NCBI GenBank assembly: GCA_036365145.1 | Contig: JAEOAD010000026.1 | Coordinates: 1,665,001-1,729,000 of the forward strand | Source: Orientallactaga sibirica | Lineage: Eukaryota; Chordata; Mammalia; Rodentia; Dipodidae | DNA length: 64,000 nucleotides | Direction of reading: 5' to 3' | Part shown: positions 1 through 10,583 of the stretch, piece after piece | Position numbering within the stretch: the stretch's first letter is position 1 | Layout: the number at the start of each line of letters is the position of its first letter | Position numbers and translations under genes: made by a program | Notes under the pieces: model-generated | The model's input: the letters and a program-made list of their open reading frames with translations, nothing else | Told to the model about the DNA's origin: nothing | The model's database searches: none

Positions 1-1374
1 GCATGTAGACACCAGGCACAGAAGCCTGAAGGGCCGAGACCTAGGACAGAGGGTCAGGTGTAGCACAGAGTAAAGCAGGCTTTGCCACACTTACACGCTG
101 TTCTCAGCAGAAGCTCTTTGCCTTCTCTCCTGTCCTGCCCCACCACTCCCAGTGCCACAGCTCACTTCTAATCCCACTGTTAAATTCTTGTCCTCCCCGT
201 ATCATTCCGAATCCAAATCTATTGCATCCTTCCAAGTCTTTCAAAAACCCAGCAGAACCTTTTGGAATCTGTTCCATTTTCTCTGCCTTCAGGAACCCAT
301 GACCTTTCCGAGTCTATAACCGAGAACTGACCCAGCTTCAGGACGAGCTAGGCAAGGGACAGGAGACAAGGGACAAGGGAGGCCATGAGCAAGCCATGGA
401 AGAGAAGTGGGGGAGGGAAAGGGAGCTGGGGCGCTAAAAGCTGTAGGAAGGAAGGGCACGCCAGGCTAATGGGATAATTGGATAATCCTGAGAGCTAGGG
501 GCTGCCAGGCTGGGGCCAGCTGTTAGAAGCAGACACAAATAGCACAAGCGAAGCAGGGTGCTGGTGCAGGAAGCAGCTTGCTGGGAGAGCTGGGGGAGGG
601 GCGCTGGGAGACAGAGGGTGGATGGCAGGGATCCCTTGCTGTGAGCCTGTGGAGGGCGGGCGCTTGGGGAACTTGGACTCTGTTAGCTAAGATTACAGCT
701 GGGGACCCTGACTCCACATCTGCACCAAAGAACAGCCTTAGGAACCACAGACTTTTCCTGGCATCGCAGTGCCCTGGCTACCAAGGATGCATGGGTACCA
801 CAAAGCCTTCATGCCTGCCCACTGGAGGTTACTGCCTCTGAAAATACTGCTGGACTCTGGTACAAATCATGTTGGCTCCGTGGTTCAGGGGATCCCTCTG
901 TTTCAGGTACATAACTGAATTTGTCAGTGGCGTTGGACATAGAACGAATACCGTTGTGACAGATGTCTGATCTGGAAGTTGTTAAGTATAACTTCAAATC
1001 TTGCTTCTTTCTCTTCAGTCACATAATTCATGTGATCTCCCGGGACCTCGGTTAGCTTGTCCGTAACATGGAGGTAACAAGCAGTCCACTTTGTCGGCCA
1101 ACGTCGAGATACACACAGATCATGAAGGGGGCAGTCTTTTTAGAGTACTTTGGTTGCATGCACTCGGTCTACCTTAGATCTCAGAGAGGTGAGTCTTGTT
1201 CTAGGAATTCTAGTTCCTTCCATTGTAAAATGATGATATGAGATTAGATGTTCCTTGTTTTTCATGACAAGAAATATGGCGCTATAGCTATAGCTCAGGC
1301 TATAGCTCAGGCCAGCTTCCGCATGATCCATTACAGCATGTGCAGCCACATATTCGCGGATGTCTTTTAAATTC
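1..1374. other. Unassigned non-repetitive intergenic DNA
   Basis: No SINE, LINE or LTR signature and no convincing exon. Purine-rich around 350-470. Short open frames here have no recognisable homology. Confidence 0.5.
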
Positions 1375-1380
1375 TCTTCT

Positions 1381-1597
1381 ACTTTTTATTTTTATATTTA
1401 TTTACTTGAGAAAGAGAAAGAAGCAGAGAGAAAGACAGATAGAGAGAGAATAGGCACACCAGGGCCTCCAGCCTCTGCAAACGAACTCCACATGCATGCG
1501 CCACCTTGTGCATCTGGCTTACGTGGGTCCTGGGGAATCAAACCTAGGTCTTTTGGCTTTGCAGGGAAGTGCCTTAACCACTAAGCTATTTCTCCAT
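1381..1597 (-). mobile_element. DIP SINE
   Basis: Antisense copy: TTTA-rich tail, GA-rich stretch, then the body ending in ctatttctcca. It directly abuts the next SINE. Confidence 0.85.
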
Positions 1598-1782
1598 TGG
1601 CATGCCAGGGTCTCCAGGCACTGCAATTGAACTCCCGATGCGAGCACCACCTTGTGTGCGTGAGCGACCTTGTGCACTCGCATCAATTTGTGCATCTGGC
1701 TTACGTGGGCCCTGGGGAGTCGAACCTGGGTCCTTAGGCTTTGCAGGCAAGCATCTTAACTACTAAGTCATCTCTCCAGCCC
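1598..1782 (-). mobile_element. DIP-3 SINE, tail-less
   Basis: Antisense; carries the extra segment with tgcgtgagcgaccttgtgc that marks DIP-3. The tail and GA tract are missing, so it is truncated at its 3' end. Confidence 0.75.
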
Positions 1783-1789
1783 TCTCTTC

Positions 1790-2050
1790 TAATTTTTATG
1801 ACTCTAATTTCTAGAAAATTTTATGTTTACGTTGGTATCATATAGGGCAGAGAAAGGAGCAAGGTTATACAAGCCAATTTTATCCATGAATGTATATGTA
1901 AAATTGCTAGATATCAAAAAACCATATCTAGCAATACAGAAGACACACTTCTAACCATGACTCATTAAGGTTTTATCTCAGGAAAGCAAGGAAAGATTAA
2001 CATTAGATAACTGATCAGTGTCATTTCTATTAATAAATTCAAGAATGGTA
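1790..2050 (+). mobile_element. Decayed L1 ORF2 fragment
   Basis: Sense-strand resemblance to the reverse-transcriptase part of mammalian L1 ORF2 (a 'caatacattaaaaagatcattcaccatgatcaagt'-like region, here heavily mutated). No open frame survives. Assignment from remembered L1 sequence, not an alignment. Confidence 0.45.
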
Positions 2051-2459
2051 TAGGAAGAACCAGGAGGTGGAGGTAGGGAGATCACTGTGAGTCCCAGGCT
2101 GGCCCTGGCCCTCCTCTTCGGGCTCTGTACATTTTAGACAGACCCCTGGAGAACAATGGTGAATTCGGGCAGGAGTCACATAGTGGAGGAAGAACAGCGG
2201 ATGGGTGTGCGCATTGGACGGGAGTCTGCACCTCACTCCCTGCCGTGACTCTTCCCCTGGTCCAAGGTTTGTACACTGTGTTCTATCAGAGGAACAAGGT
2301 GGTGGCCTGAGGGACTCTGCCTCCCTGGACAGGGCTGGGGTGAGGACTAAGAACAGCTTTGAAGTAGATCGGCTTGTGCCCTACCTCCTTTCTCTCATTT
2401 TCTAAATTAAGAAATATTTGCCTTTCTTCTGCTTCACAGCGCCATCAAGATTAAATATG
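2051..2459. other. Unassigned intergenic DNA
   Basis: A weak B1-like stretch near 2066-2110 (ggaggtagggagatcactgt); otherwise nothing recognised. Confidence 0.4.
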
Positions 2460-2652
2460 GGACTGGAGAGATGGCTCAGCGGTTAAAGGCACTTTGCTTG
2501 CAAAGCCTTGACAAATGAGGTTTGATTCCCCAGTACCCATGTAAAGCCAGATACACTAAGTGATGCATGTATCTGAAGCTCTTTTGCAGTGGCAGGAGGC
2601 TCTGGTGTGCCCAAATTCACACGTATACTCTCTCTCAAATAAATAAAAATAT
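2460..2652 (+). mobile_element. DIP SINE
   Basis: Sense, complete, with diverged body (ttgacaaatgagg insertion-like change near the B box). Confidence 0.85.
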
Positions 2653-2868
2653 TTATTTTATTTATTTATTGGTGAGCAGAGAGACAAAGAGATAGTAGAG
2701 AGACAGATAGAGAGAATGGGTGCATCAGGGCCTCCAGCTGCTGCAAATGTACTCCAGATGCTTGAACCACCTTGTGCATCTGACTTTACATGGGTGCTGG
2801 AGAATTGAACCCAGGTTGTTAGGCTTTGCAGGCAAGCACCTTTAACAACTGAGCCATTTCTCCAGCCC
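2653..2868 (-). mobile_element. DIP SINE
   Basis: Antisense, tail-to-tail with the preceding sense copy, so the two form an inverted SINE pair. Confidence 0.9.
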
Positions 2869-2903
2869 AAGAAATAAAAATGTTTTTTAAAACCAGGAAA
2901 AGA

Positions 2904-3146
2904 GGGCTGGAGAGATGGCTTAGCGGTTAAGGCCCCTGCTAAGCCAGTTCCAATCTCCAGTTCCCACGTTTAGTCAGATGCAAAGTGACGCAAAGGTGCA
3001 ATGCCATACTTGACCACAAGGGGGCGCACGCATCTGGATTTCGTTCACAGCAGCTGAGAGACTGCTGGCACACCCATTCTCTGTCTCCCTCTCCCTCTCT
3101 CTCTGTCTCTCTCTGTGTCTCTCTCCAAAAAAAAAAAAAAAAAAAT
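2904..3146 (+). mobile_element. DIP-long SINE with 16-bp TSD
   Basis: Sense. Flanked by a perfect 16-bp TSD, taaaaccaggaaaaga, at 2888-2903 and 3147-3162. Body carries the DIP-long segment and a CTCF-like core; ends in a CT-rich stretch and an A run. Confidence 0.92.
3014..3027 (+). promoter_or_regulatory. CTCF-like core motif in DIP-long
   Basis: CCACAAGGGGGCGC agrees with the CTCF core CCA(C/G)NAG(A/G)(G/T)GGC at every position. Occupancy is not shown by sequence. Confidence 0.5.
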
Positions 3147-3162
3147 TAAAACCAGGAAAAGA

Positions 3163-3680
3163 AGATTAAAGGTGAAAAGGAATAAAGAACAGAGAGATGC
3201 AAAGTGCCTGCCGAGCCCACCTGGCCAGCTCCTTGGCCTACTGCCATTTGGGCTGCAGCCTGGTAGCCCGGGGACACCTTTGAGAGCTCTCCTCCCATCT
3301 GCACCGGTGACATAAGGACTAAACACCCAAGGCTGTCTCTCCTGAGCGACCTTTTATCTACACAGGCTTGTTTTCCCTGCCAAGTAGAGCAAGAGGAAGG
3401 AAGGTCAGCAGATTCTTTTCTTAGCTCTCAAATGGCTAATGGTTTTTTTTTTTTTTTTTTTTAAGTCAAAATTCTGAATGGGCCAGCGGGTATTTTACTT
3501 CATTCTGCCACACTGCAGACAGAGGTCGGTTCTACATGAGGATTCCAATGTCCAGTGTGTGCATCCTAAGGTTCAGAGAAACCCTGTCTAACAAGCTCTT
3601 CCAAACCTACCTGCTTCATCTTGGAAATTCATCATTAGAGCTTTATATCTTATTTTAAAAGTTTTTTTTCTTTTTACTAA
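3163..3680. other. Unassigned intergenic DNA
   Basis: Apart from a run of 19 T near 3443, nothing recognised. Confidence 0.45.
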
Positions 3681-4107
3681 ATATTTAATTATTTTTTTTA
3701 TTTGAGAGAGAGAGAGAGAAAGAATGGGCACGCCAGGGCCTCCAGCCCTGCAAATGAACTCCAGATGCATGTGCCACCTTGTACATCTACCTTATGTGGG
3801 TCCTGGGGAATCGAACCTGGGTCCTTTGGGTTTTTTTTTAATTTTTTTAAATAATTTTTTTAACACTTTCAGATCTTGTTTCTTAATTTTTTTATTTTTA
3901 TTTTATTTTATTTTATTTTATCTTATTTTATTTTGCCACCTTGTAGAGTCTCACTCTAGCCCAGGCTGACCTGGAATTCACTCTATTCTCAGGGTGGCCT
4001 TGAACTCATGGCGATTCTCCTACCTCTGCCTGGGAGTGCTGGGATTGGTTTTCGGTCCTTTGGTTTTGCAGGCAAGCACCTTAACCACTAAGTCATCTCT
4101 CCAGCCC
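3681..4107 (-). mobile_element. DIP SINE split by a B1
   Basis: Antisense DIP in two pieces, 3681-3830 and 4055-4107. The bases ggtcctttgg are repeated on both sides of the interruption, as a TSD should be. Confidence 0.85.
3831..4054 (-). mobile_element. B1 SINE with long (TTTTA)n tail
   Basis: Antisense B1 inside the DIP above; its tail is an expanded TTTTA array near 3897-3933 preceded by other T-rich sequence. Confidence 0.8.
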
Positions 4108-4133
4108 TAAAAGGTTGTTTGTTTGGTTGGTTT

Positions 4134-4342
4134 TTAAAATATTTATTCAGAGAGAAAGAAGCAGACAGAGAGAAAAGAGAGTGAGTGAGGATGGGTGCAC
4201 CAGGGCCTCAAGCCACTGCAAACGAATTCCAGATGCATGCACCACTTTGTGCATCTGGCTTTACGTGGACACTGGGGAATTGAACCCCAGGCTGTTAGAC
4301 TTTGCAAGCAAGTGCCTTTGACTGCTGAATCATCTCTCCAGC
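4134..4342 (-). mobile_element. DIP SINE
   Basis: Antisense, complete, ending tcatctctccagcc. Confidence 0.9.
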
Positions 4343-4534
4343 CACTTGTTTTAAAAGTTTTTAAATTTTTAAAATTTCTTTGTGAGAGAGAATATGGTTG
4401 CACCAGAGCCTCTTGCCATTGCAAATGAACTCCAGACACATGCAGCACTTTGTGCATCTGGCTTTACATGGATACTGGGGAATTGAACCTGGGTCATTGG
4501 GTTTTGCAGACAAGCACTTTAATTGCTGAGCCAT

Positions 4535-5034
4535 TGCCGGGGCTTTTTTCCCTCACCACCGGCAGGTAGAGCAAAAGAGAGAGAGAGCCGGGCCAGCCGT
4601 TTCTCTCTTGAGGCTGAGCGAGAAGACAGGTGTCGGCGACTCAAACCTCCCCAAATCACGGGGAAAAGAAACCACATTGAGTCGCGGAGAAGCGTCTTTT
4701 TTTTTTATTGTCAGGGGAGATTTTATGTGTTTTGGGGAAGAGGGGATGAGAGAAAGGTATAAGGGCCAATATACTTTGAGGAAGGGGGTGGGAAGAGGGG
4801 GATGAGAGAAAGGTATAAGGGCCAATATACTTTGAGGAAGGGGGTGGGAAGAGGGGATGAGAGAAAGGTATAAGGGCCAACAGTATTTCATCACGTCAGC
4901 AGCAGCTGGGTGGAGGCAGTTTCAGCTTAGGTGCTGAGTCAAGGGCAGGTACTCAGGCTCGACTAGGCCTTACCGGGAATAGGCCAAGATTGGCTGGGCT
5001 AACCACTCGGCTTCACACCGGGCAGGGCCCAACA
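4535..5034 (-). mobile_element. Solo LTR, ERVK/IAP-like
   Basis: A 500-bp unit that begins TG and ends CA in either orientation (minus strand: TGTTGGGCCC ... CCCCGGCA) and is flanked by a 6-bp TSD, agccat, at 4529-4534 and 5035-5040. A 6-bp TSD and TGTTGGG start are typical of ERVK/IAP-type LTRs. On the minus strand an AATAAA poly(A) signal lies near 4705, which sets the orientation. No internal viral genes are present, so this is what remains after recombination between two LTRs. It contains a 56-bp tandem repeat. Family identity is inference; the boundaries are seen directly. Confidence 0.85.
4745..4880. repeat. 56-bp tandem repeat, 2.4 copies
   Basis: Units begin gatgagagaaaggtataagg at 4745, 4801 and 4856; nearly identical. 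Lies inside the LTR in the part expected to be U3, where enhancer repeats are common. Confidence 0.95.
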
Positions 5035-5067
5035 AGCCATCTTTTCAGCCCAGAACTTTAAATCTTT

Positions 5068-5216
5068 TTTTTTTTTTGGTTTTGCAGGTCTCACTCTGGT
5101 TCAGGCTGACCTGGAATTAACTATGTATTCTCAGGGTGGCCTCGAACTCATGATGATCCTCCTACCTCTGCCTCCCGAGTGCTGGGACTAAAGGCGTGCG
5201 CCACCACGCCCGGCTT
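5068..5216 (-). mobile_element. B1 SINE with 17-bp TSD
   Basis: Antisense, complete. Perfect TSD cagaactttaaatcttt at 5051-5067 and 5217-5233. Confidence 0.95.
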
Positions 5217-5325
5217 CAGAACTTTAAATCTTTGATAGAGAACAAATGTAGGTTTCTGTTCTCTATAAAATTTACACAAATGACTCATAAAGTCACACAA
5301 ATTACATGTATAAAATGCCAAAAGG

Positions 5326-5412
5326 TTAGGGATATGGCTCAGTGGTGTAGTGCTGGCCTCGTGTGCACACAGCTCCAGGTTCGATCAGCAAATGCTGTGC
5401 AACAAATGAACT
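5326..5412 (+). mobile_element. ID-like SINE
   Basis: Sense gatatggctcagtggtgtag followed by a B-box-like aggttcgatc; resembles the tRNA-Ala/BC1-derived ID family. Confidence 0.6.
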
Positions 5413-5625
5413 ACCAAGTAAAACTCCTATTTGTCTCTTCAGTGTGAGTGGAGGAAATCGGTCTTTTCCTGTGCCCAGGTTCAGATCGAGAGAAGATACC
5501 AGACCTTGAGGCTGGGGGACCAGATGGGAAGCACGTGGACAAGAAGGGACTCAGAGGGACTGGAAGACCAATCAGGTATGGTTTCAAAACACCCATAAAA
5601 CTGCATGTTAAAAAAACAAAAAAGC

Positions 5626-5783
5626 TACCTGGCATGGTAGCCTTTAATCCCAGCTCTCGGGAGGCAGAGGTAGGAAAATCACCATGAGTTCGAGGCCACC
5701 CAGAGACTACATAGTGAATTCCAGGTCAGCCTGGGCTAGAGTGAGACCCTACCTTGAAAAACCAAAAATAAAATAAAATAAAA
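5626..5783 (+). mobile_element. B1 SINE
   Basis: Sense, nearly full length, with AAAAT tail; heads the tandem array that follows. Confidence 0.9.
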
Positions 5784-6205
5784 GATTGGGAGGCAGAAGT
5801 AGGAGGATCATTGTGAGTTTGAGGCCAGCTTGAGACTGCATAGTGAATTCTAGGTCAGCCTGGGCTAGAGTGAGACCCTACCTCGAAAAACCAAAAAACA
5901 GAATAAAATAATAAAAATAAAATAAAATAAAATAAAAGGTTGGGAGGCAGAAGTAGGAGGATCACTGTGAGTTTGAGGCCAGCTTGAGACTGCATAGTGA
6001 ATTCCAGGTAGCCTGGGCTAAAGTGAGACCCTACCTCGAAAAACAAAAAAATAGAATAAAATAATAAAATAAAATAAAAGATTGGGAGGCAGAAGTAGGA
6101 GGATCACTGTGAGTTTGAGGCCAGCTTGAGACTGCATAGTGAATTCCAGGTCAGCCTGGGCTAGAGCAAGACCCTTCCTTGAAAAAAAAAAAAAAAAGGA
6201 CCAAA
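5784..6205 (+). repeat. Tandem array of three 5'-truncated B1 units
   Basis: Units start at 5784, 5938 and 6080, each at the same internal B1 position (g[a/g]ttgggaggcagaagtagg) and each ending in an A-rich tail. The three resemble each other more than the full B1 before them, so they arose by tandem duplication and not by three insertions. Confidence 0.9.
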
Positions 6206-6229
6206 AAAATGCAGCAGAAGGAGATCATT

Positions 6230-6455
6230 CTGCCTGGTTCCAATTCTGTAACAGATGCAAATGAATGTGCAGTGAAGAAGTGAGATTAGTGGTTGCCTGT
6301 GCAGGGTTGGGAGATGGTCAAAGGATGAAATTACCAGGGAGCTTGAGGGAATATTGAGGGTAACTGATATCTGATTATAACGGTCATTGCCAGAGCACGT
6401 GCCAGAATGTCTCCAGGAGTATCGTATCGTATTACTCCATGCCAACTATACCTCA
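6230..6455 (+). mobile_element. Probable ancient L1 3' end
   Basis: Sense motifs agattagtggttgcctgtg and ccaactatacctcagtag resemble L1M 3' UTRs that end in '...caattatacctcaataaa'. Confidence 0.45.
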
Positions 6456-6462
6456 GTAGCAC

Positions 6463-6493
<31 letters not shown>

Positions 6494-6513
6494 AAATAAA
6501 AGTGAAAGTGACA

Positions 6514-6642
6514 AGCCAGGCATGGTGGTGCACGCAGAGGTAGGAGGATCACCATGAGTTCAAGGCCACCCTGAGACTCCATAGTGAGTTCCAGGTCAGC
6601 CTGGGCTAGAGTGAGACCCTACCTCAAAAAAAAAAAAAAAAA
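6514..6642 (+). mobile_element. B1 SINE with internal deletion
   Basis: Perfect TSD aaagtgaaagtgaca (6499-6513, 6643-6657). The segment normally reading ctttaatcccagcac is missing between gcacgc and agaggtagg. Confidence 0.93.
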
Positions 6643-6745
6643 AAAGTGAAAGTGACAGAAAACCATTGCACTGTGTGTCTGTCTAATCACCTCACATGCT
6701 TGTCCAAAGTATCTTCCTAGGTGACACTATACTTTTCTCTCTTTT

Positions 6746-6914
6746 TTTTTGGGGGGTTCATTTTTCTGTTTTTCAAGGTAGGGTTTCACTCTCACTCTAG
6801 CCCAGGCTGACCTGGAATTCACTATGTAGTCTCAGGGTGACCTCGAACTCATGGTGATCCTCCTACCTTTGCCTCCCGAATGCTGGGATTAAAGGCATGC
6901 GCCACCACGCCCAG
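6746..6914 (-). mobile_element. B1 SINE
   Basis: Antisense, complete; TSD cttttctctctttt at 6732-6745 and 6915-6928. Confidence 0.92.
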
Positions 6915-6947
6915 CTTTTCTCTCTTTTTATTTAAATTTTTAAGTAT

Positions 6948-7135
6948 CTTATTTTCATTTATTTATTAGAGAGAGAAAGAAAAAAAGAAAGAGAGAATGA
7001 GTGCACCAGGGCCTCCAGCCACTGCAAACAAACTCCAAATGCACACGCCACCTTGTGCATCTGGCTCACATGGGGACTGGGGAATCGAACCCAGGTCCTT
7101 TGGCTTCACAGGCAAGCGCCTTAACCACTGAACCA
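6948..7135 (-). mobile_element. DIP SINE
   Basis: Antisense; the 5' end is decayed (accacatcgac in place of ccatctctccagccc). Confidence 0.85.
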
Positions 7136-7325
7136 CATCGACACTTTGCTGAGGATGTTTTCTTTGTAAGGTGACAGACCTGAACGAGATGATCCCAGGC
7201 GTAGGCTGCGAGGATTAACTATGTTAAGTGATCGGAAACCATGAAGAAGGCTTAACGATTTTTGTACAAGTATAAGACCAATGTGCCACTGAGCTTTCTG
7301 TTCCTATGACAAAATACCCAAGATA

Positions 7326-7491
7326 GCTGGGCATGGTGGCACATGCCTTTAATCCCAACACTTGGGAGGCAGAGGTAGGAGGATCACTGAGAGTTCGAGG
7401 CCACCCTGAGACTACAGAGTGAATTCCAGGTCAGCCTGAGCCAGAGTGAGACCCTACCTTGAAAAAAAACCAAAAAAAAAAAAAAAAAAAC
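7326..7491 (+). mobile_element. B1 SINE
   Basis: Sense, complete, A-rich tail; sits inside the MaLR LTR. Confidence 0.92.
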
Positions 7492-7631
7492 CAACATAAT
7501 TGAATTATAAAGAGGAAAGGTCGATTTGGGCTGAAATCTGATTGCTTTGGGACTGTGGTGGCATAGCACATCATTTATGTGTAGGAAGCCCATTTCTATG
7601 AGGAAGAGAGAGAGAAAGAGAGTCTCTGACC

Positions 7632-7633
7632 CT

Positions 7634-7674
<41 letters not shown>

Positions 7675-7821
7675 TTTATTTTTTTCGAGGTAGGGTCTCA
7701 CTCTGATCCAGGCTAACCTGGAATTTCACTATGTAGTCTCAGGGTGGCCTTGAACTCATGGCAATCCTCCTACCTCTGCCTCCAAGTGCTGGGATTAAAG
7801 GCGTGCGCCACCACGCCCGGC
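7632..7821 (-). mobile_element. B1 SINE with (TTTA)n tail
   Basis: Antisense; tail expanded to about 12 TTTA units at 7633-7680. Also inserted in the MaLR LTR. Confidence 0.92.
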
Positions 7822-7958
7822 TTCTGACCCCTTTTTCAGTGTAACCTAAGCTCTCCTCTGAGGCCCCACGTCTAACGCTCACCACCTCATACCATGGGCT
7901 GAGAATTAATCTTAGGACACACGGACTTGTGAGAGCCATTCCAAATCCAAACTATAGC

Positions 7959-8382
7959 ATCTAAGGTTGTTACAGAACGTGCACGTGTGTGACTGCGGGA
8001 TACACACACACTTTTCATTTTGAGACAGTGAAATGCACACCAACAGGGATGGTTTTCAACAGCACGCTCTACAGTGGGAGCTTTTAGGGGGAAAACATGA
8101 GTCAAAATCAAAATACTGAACGGTGTGACTAGAGGATAGATTAAGGAAACTTCCCAGAAAGTAGAGCACAAAGGCAGGGACGGGGCTAGGACCTAGCAGA
8201 TGCGAAACTCATCGCAACGTCGGAATAACAGGAATTCCAGAAACACAACAGAGGAAATGGAACAATCGAGAGAAAACATCTCAGAGCAAAGGACATGAGT
8301 TTTCAGGAGGAAGGGGACGTGGAGTGACCAGCACAATAGGCAGATCATGGTAAGGTTTCCCAGTGCTGGAGACAAGTCTTGC
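7959..8382. other. Unassigned intergenic DNA
   Basis: No repeat family recognised with confidence; some resemblance to L1 sequence near 8230-8290 is too weak to call. Confidence 0.4.
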
Positions 8383-8385
8383 ACG

Positions 8386-8448
<63 letters not shown>
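8383..8448. repeat. (CT)n-(CA)n microsatellite
   Basis: About ten CT then about 24 CA dinucleotides. Confidence 0.98.
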
Positions 8449-8452
<4 letters not shown>

Positions 8453-8575
8453 TCCACCAGCTCAGGCACTTCAGTAGCAGCAGCACAAGCCGCTGGGAGA
8501 CTATGGGCTGTGCTGTCAGCGTTCTGGGGCCCAGTGTCTACTTACCTAGAATTCTGTCTCCCTTGACTTCTTCAT

Positions 8576-8662
8576 TATTTATTTATTTATATAGGGTCTC
8601 ACTCTGGCTCATGACTGGAATTCACTATCTTCATTACCTCTGCCTCCCAAGTGCTGGGATTT
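8576..8662 (-). mobile_element. B1 SINE remnant
   Basis: Antisense, with deletions (gggtctcactctggctcatg, then cctctgcctcccaagtgctg). Confidence 0.7.
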
Positions 8663-8695
8663 TAAAAAGATTTTATTTTTATTTATTTATTTATT

Positions 8696-8728
<33 letters not shown>

Positions 8729-8878
8729 ATGGGCACACCAGGGCTTCAGCCACTGCAAACCAACTCCAGACGCACGGGCCACCATGTGCATCTGGTTTAC
8801 GTGGGTCCTGGAGAATCGAACCGGGGTCCTTAGGCTTCGCAGGCATGCACCTTAACTGCTAAGCCATCTCTCCAGTCC
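8663..8878 (-). mobile_element. DIP SINE
   Basis: Antisense, complete, with a pure GA tract at 8705-8728. Confidence 0.9.
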
Positions 8879-8884
8879 TATTTA

Positions 8885-9095
8885 TAATATTTTCATTTAT
8901 TTATTGGTGAGAAAGAGAGAGAGAGAGCGCAAGACACAGAGTGAACATGGGTGCCCCAGGGCTTCTTGCTGCTGCAGATGGACTCCAGATAGGCATGTGC
9001 CACTTTGTACATCTGGCTTTATGTGGGTACTTGGGGAATTGAATCCTGGGCCAAGCAAGCAAGTGCCTTTAACCACTGACCCATCTTCCCAGCCC
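8885..9095 (-). mobile_element. DIP SINE
   Basis: Antisense; variant body gcttcttgctgctgcagatg. Confidence 0.88.
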
Positions 9096-9109
9096 TAGAA
9101 TTCTTTTTT

Positions 9110-9128
9110 TTTTTTTTAAAAAACACAT

Positions 9129-9167
<39 letters not shown>

Positions 9168-9338
9168 TGAAAGAAAGAGTGAGTGTGGGCACACCAGGGC
9201 CTCCTGCCACTACAAAGAAACTCTAGACACACACACCCCTTTGTGCATCTGGCTTTCCATGGGTGCTGGGGAATTGAACCCAGGCTGCCAGGCTTTACAC
9301 AAACAAGTGCCTTTAACCACTTAGCCATCTCTCCATCC
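9110..9338 (-). mobile_element. DIP SINE with (TTTA)n tail
   Basis: Antisense; eleven TTTA units at 9127-9169. Third antisense DIP in a head-to-tail series. Confidence 0.9.
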
Positions 9339-9710
9339 ACCTCGAGTTTTTCTTTTAACCAAGTGTTCGTTCGACACTGTCAGATATGTAAGATTTTGAA
9401 AAAAAAAAAAAGGGTCTCCTATACGCTCTTGGGAAGTTCCTACCGTATATATGTCATCAAGAAGAAAAAAGGAGAGGAAGTATAAAATGAGAAGACAGGG
9501 GTCCAGGAAAGAGGCCATCCAACACGGAAAGGAAGCAAAGGATTCCCACTGACCGCGGTGACAGGATCCAGCAGGGCAGTCGCACAGTAGGTCCCCAGAC
9601 TAGGAGAGTGGGCGCCAAGAGACCTTCCTGAAAGAACAGCTTGAGAGGAGCTCTAAGAGATAAGAAAGAGAGTGGTTGGTGATAAGACCTTAGGAACATT
9701 AAGTGCATGA
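9339..9710. other. Unassigned intergenic DNA
   Basis: Mixed sequence, no recognised repeat or exon. Confidence 0.45.
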
Positions 9711-9726
9711 AAAAACAAGATAACCA

Positions 9727-9880
9727 GCCGGGCGTGGTGGCGCATGTCTTTAATCCCAGCACTCGGGAGGCAGAGGTAGGAGTGCTGTGAGTTCGAGGCC
9801 ACCTTGAGACGACATGGTGAATTCCAGGTCAGCCTGGGTTAGAGTGAGACCCTACCTCGAAAACCCAAAACAACAACAAC
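9727..9880 (+). mobile_element. B1 SINE with 16-bp TSD
   Basis: Sense; TSD aaaaacaagataacca at 9711-9726 and 9881-9896, perfect, so a recent copy. Confidence 0.95.
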
Positions 9881-9989
9881 AAAAACAAGATAACCAGAAC
9901 AAAAAAATGTGTTGGAGAGGTAAAGCAATTGTAGCTGACAATTGCCTCATTTGTGACTGGCTGGCACGCCCTTCTGATAAGAACAAGTA

Positions 9990-10159
9990 TTTTTTTTTTT
10001 TTTTTTTTTTTTTTGGTTTTGTGAGGTAGGGTCTCACTCTGGTCCAGGCTGACCTGGAATTCACTATGTAGTCTCAGGGTGGCCTTGAACTCTCAGTGAT
10101 CCTCCTACCTCTGCCTCCTAAGTGCTGGGATTAAAGGCGTGCGCCACCATTCCTGGCTC
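9990..10159 (-). mobile_element. B1 SINE
   Basis: Antisense, complete, with a T24 tail. Confidence 0.92.
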
Positions 10160-10184
10160 ATATTGTGTTAAATTAATTAATTAA

Positions 10185-10318
10185 TAAATATAGGGTCTCA
10201 TATAACCCAGGCTGGCCTCAAATTCATTACGGAGCCAAGGCTGGCCTTGAACTCTTAATCCCCTGCTTCAACTTCCTAAGTGTTGGACTTAGAGGCGTGT
10301 GTCATCACACCCAGCTTC
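10185..10318 (-). mobile_element. Old B1-like SINE
   Basis: Antisense gggtctcatataacccaggc ... acacccagctt, more diverged than the neighbouring B1 copies. Confidence 0.65.
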
Positions 10319-10440
10319 ATATCATATGCATATGTACATATTTTAAAATCTAAATTCTGCATGTGAGAGAAAGCATGACATTTTTCTGAGCCTTATTTCA
10401 CTTAACATGATGATCTTCAGTTCTATTTCCTGCAAATGAC

Positions 10441-10544
10441 ATGGAATTCACTATGTAGTCTCAGGGTGGCCTTGAACTCTCGGTGATCCTCCTACCTCTG
10501 CCTCCCGAGTGCTGGGATTAAAGGCGTGTGCCACCACGCCCGGC
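10441..10544 (-). mobile_element. B1 SINE, truncated
   Basis: Antisense 5' two-thirds only, abutting the L1 at acatggaattcac. Confidence 0.85.
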
Positions 10545-10583
10545 TTTTCTAAATATATATATATATTTAAAATATTTTTATTA

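Larger units (their letters stand above)
4366..5051 (-). mobile_element. DIP SINE split by a solo LTR
   Basis: Antisense DIP at 4366-4534 resumes at 5041-5051 (cttttcagccc) after a 500-bp LTR and its TSD. Confidence 0.85.
7290..7958 (-). mobile_element. MaLR-type LTR (ORR1/MLT1-like), broken by two B1s
   Basis: Antisense pieces 7290-7325, 7492-7631 and 7822-7958. Motifs ttctgttcctatgacaaaat, gaggaaaggtcgatttgggc and ccaaatccaaactatagca match the layout of ERVL-MaLR LTRs read backwards. Non-coding. Confidence 0.65.

Noticed and set aside
1..1374. A 5'-most exon of a neighbouring gene
   Set aside because: Unique sequence, but no frame with splice sites and a recognisable product.
2460..2652. 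tRNA gene signals (A and B boxes)
   Set aside because: Every A/B-box pair I saw belongs to a DIP, ID or B3/B4 SINE with a SINE body and tail; none folds as an intact tRNA.
4535..5034. Remnant provirus genes
   Set aside because: Only an LTR is present; no gag, pol or env similarity was seen here or elsewhere in the window.
5784..6205. CRISPR-like regularly spaced repeats
   Set aside because: The units are tandem B1 fragments without unique spacers, in a mammalian genome.
8193..8486. Frames with Cys-Val or Thr-His repeats
   Set aside because: Translation of the (CA)n microsatellite.
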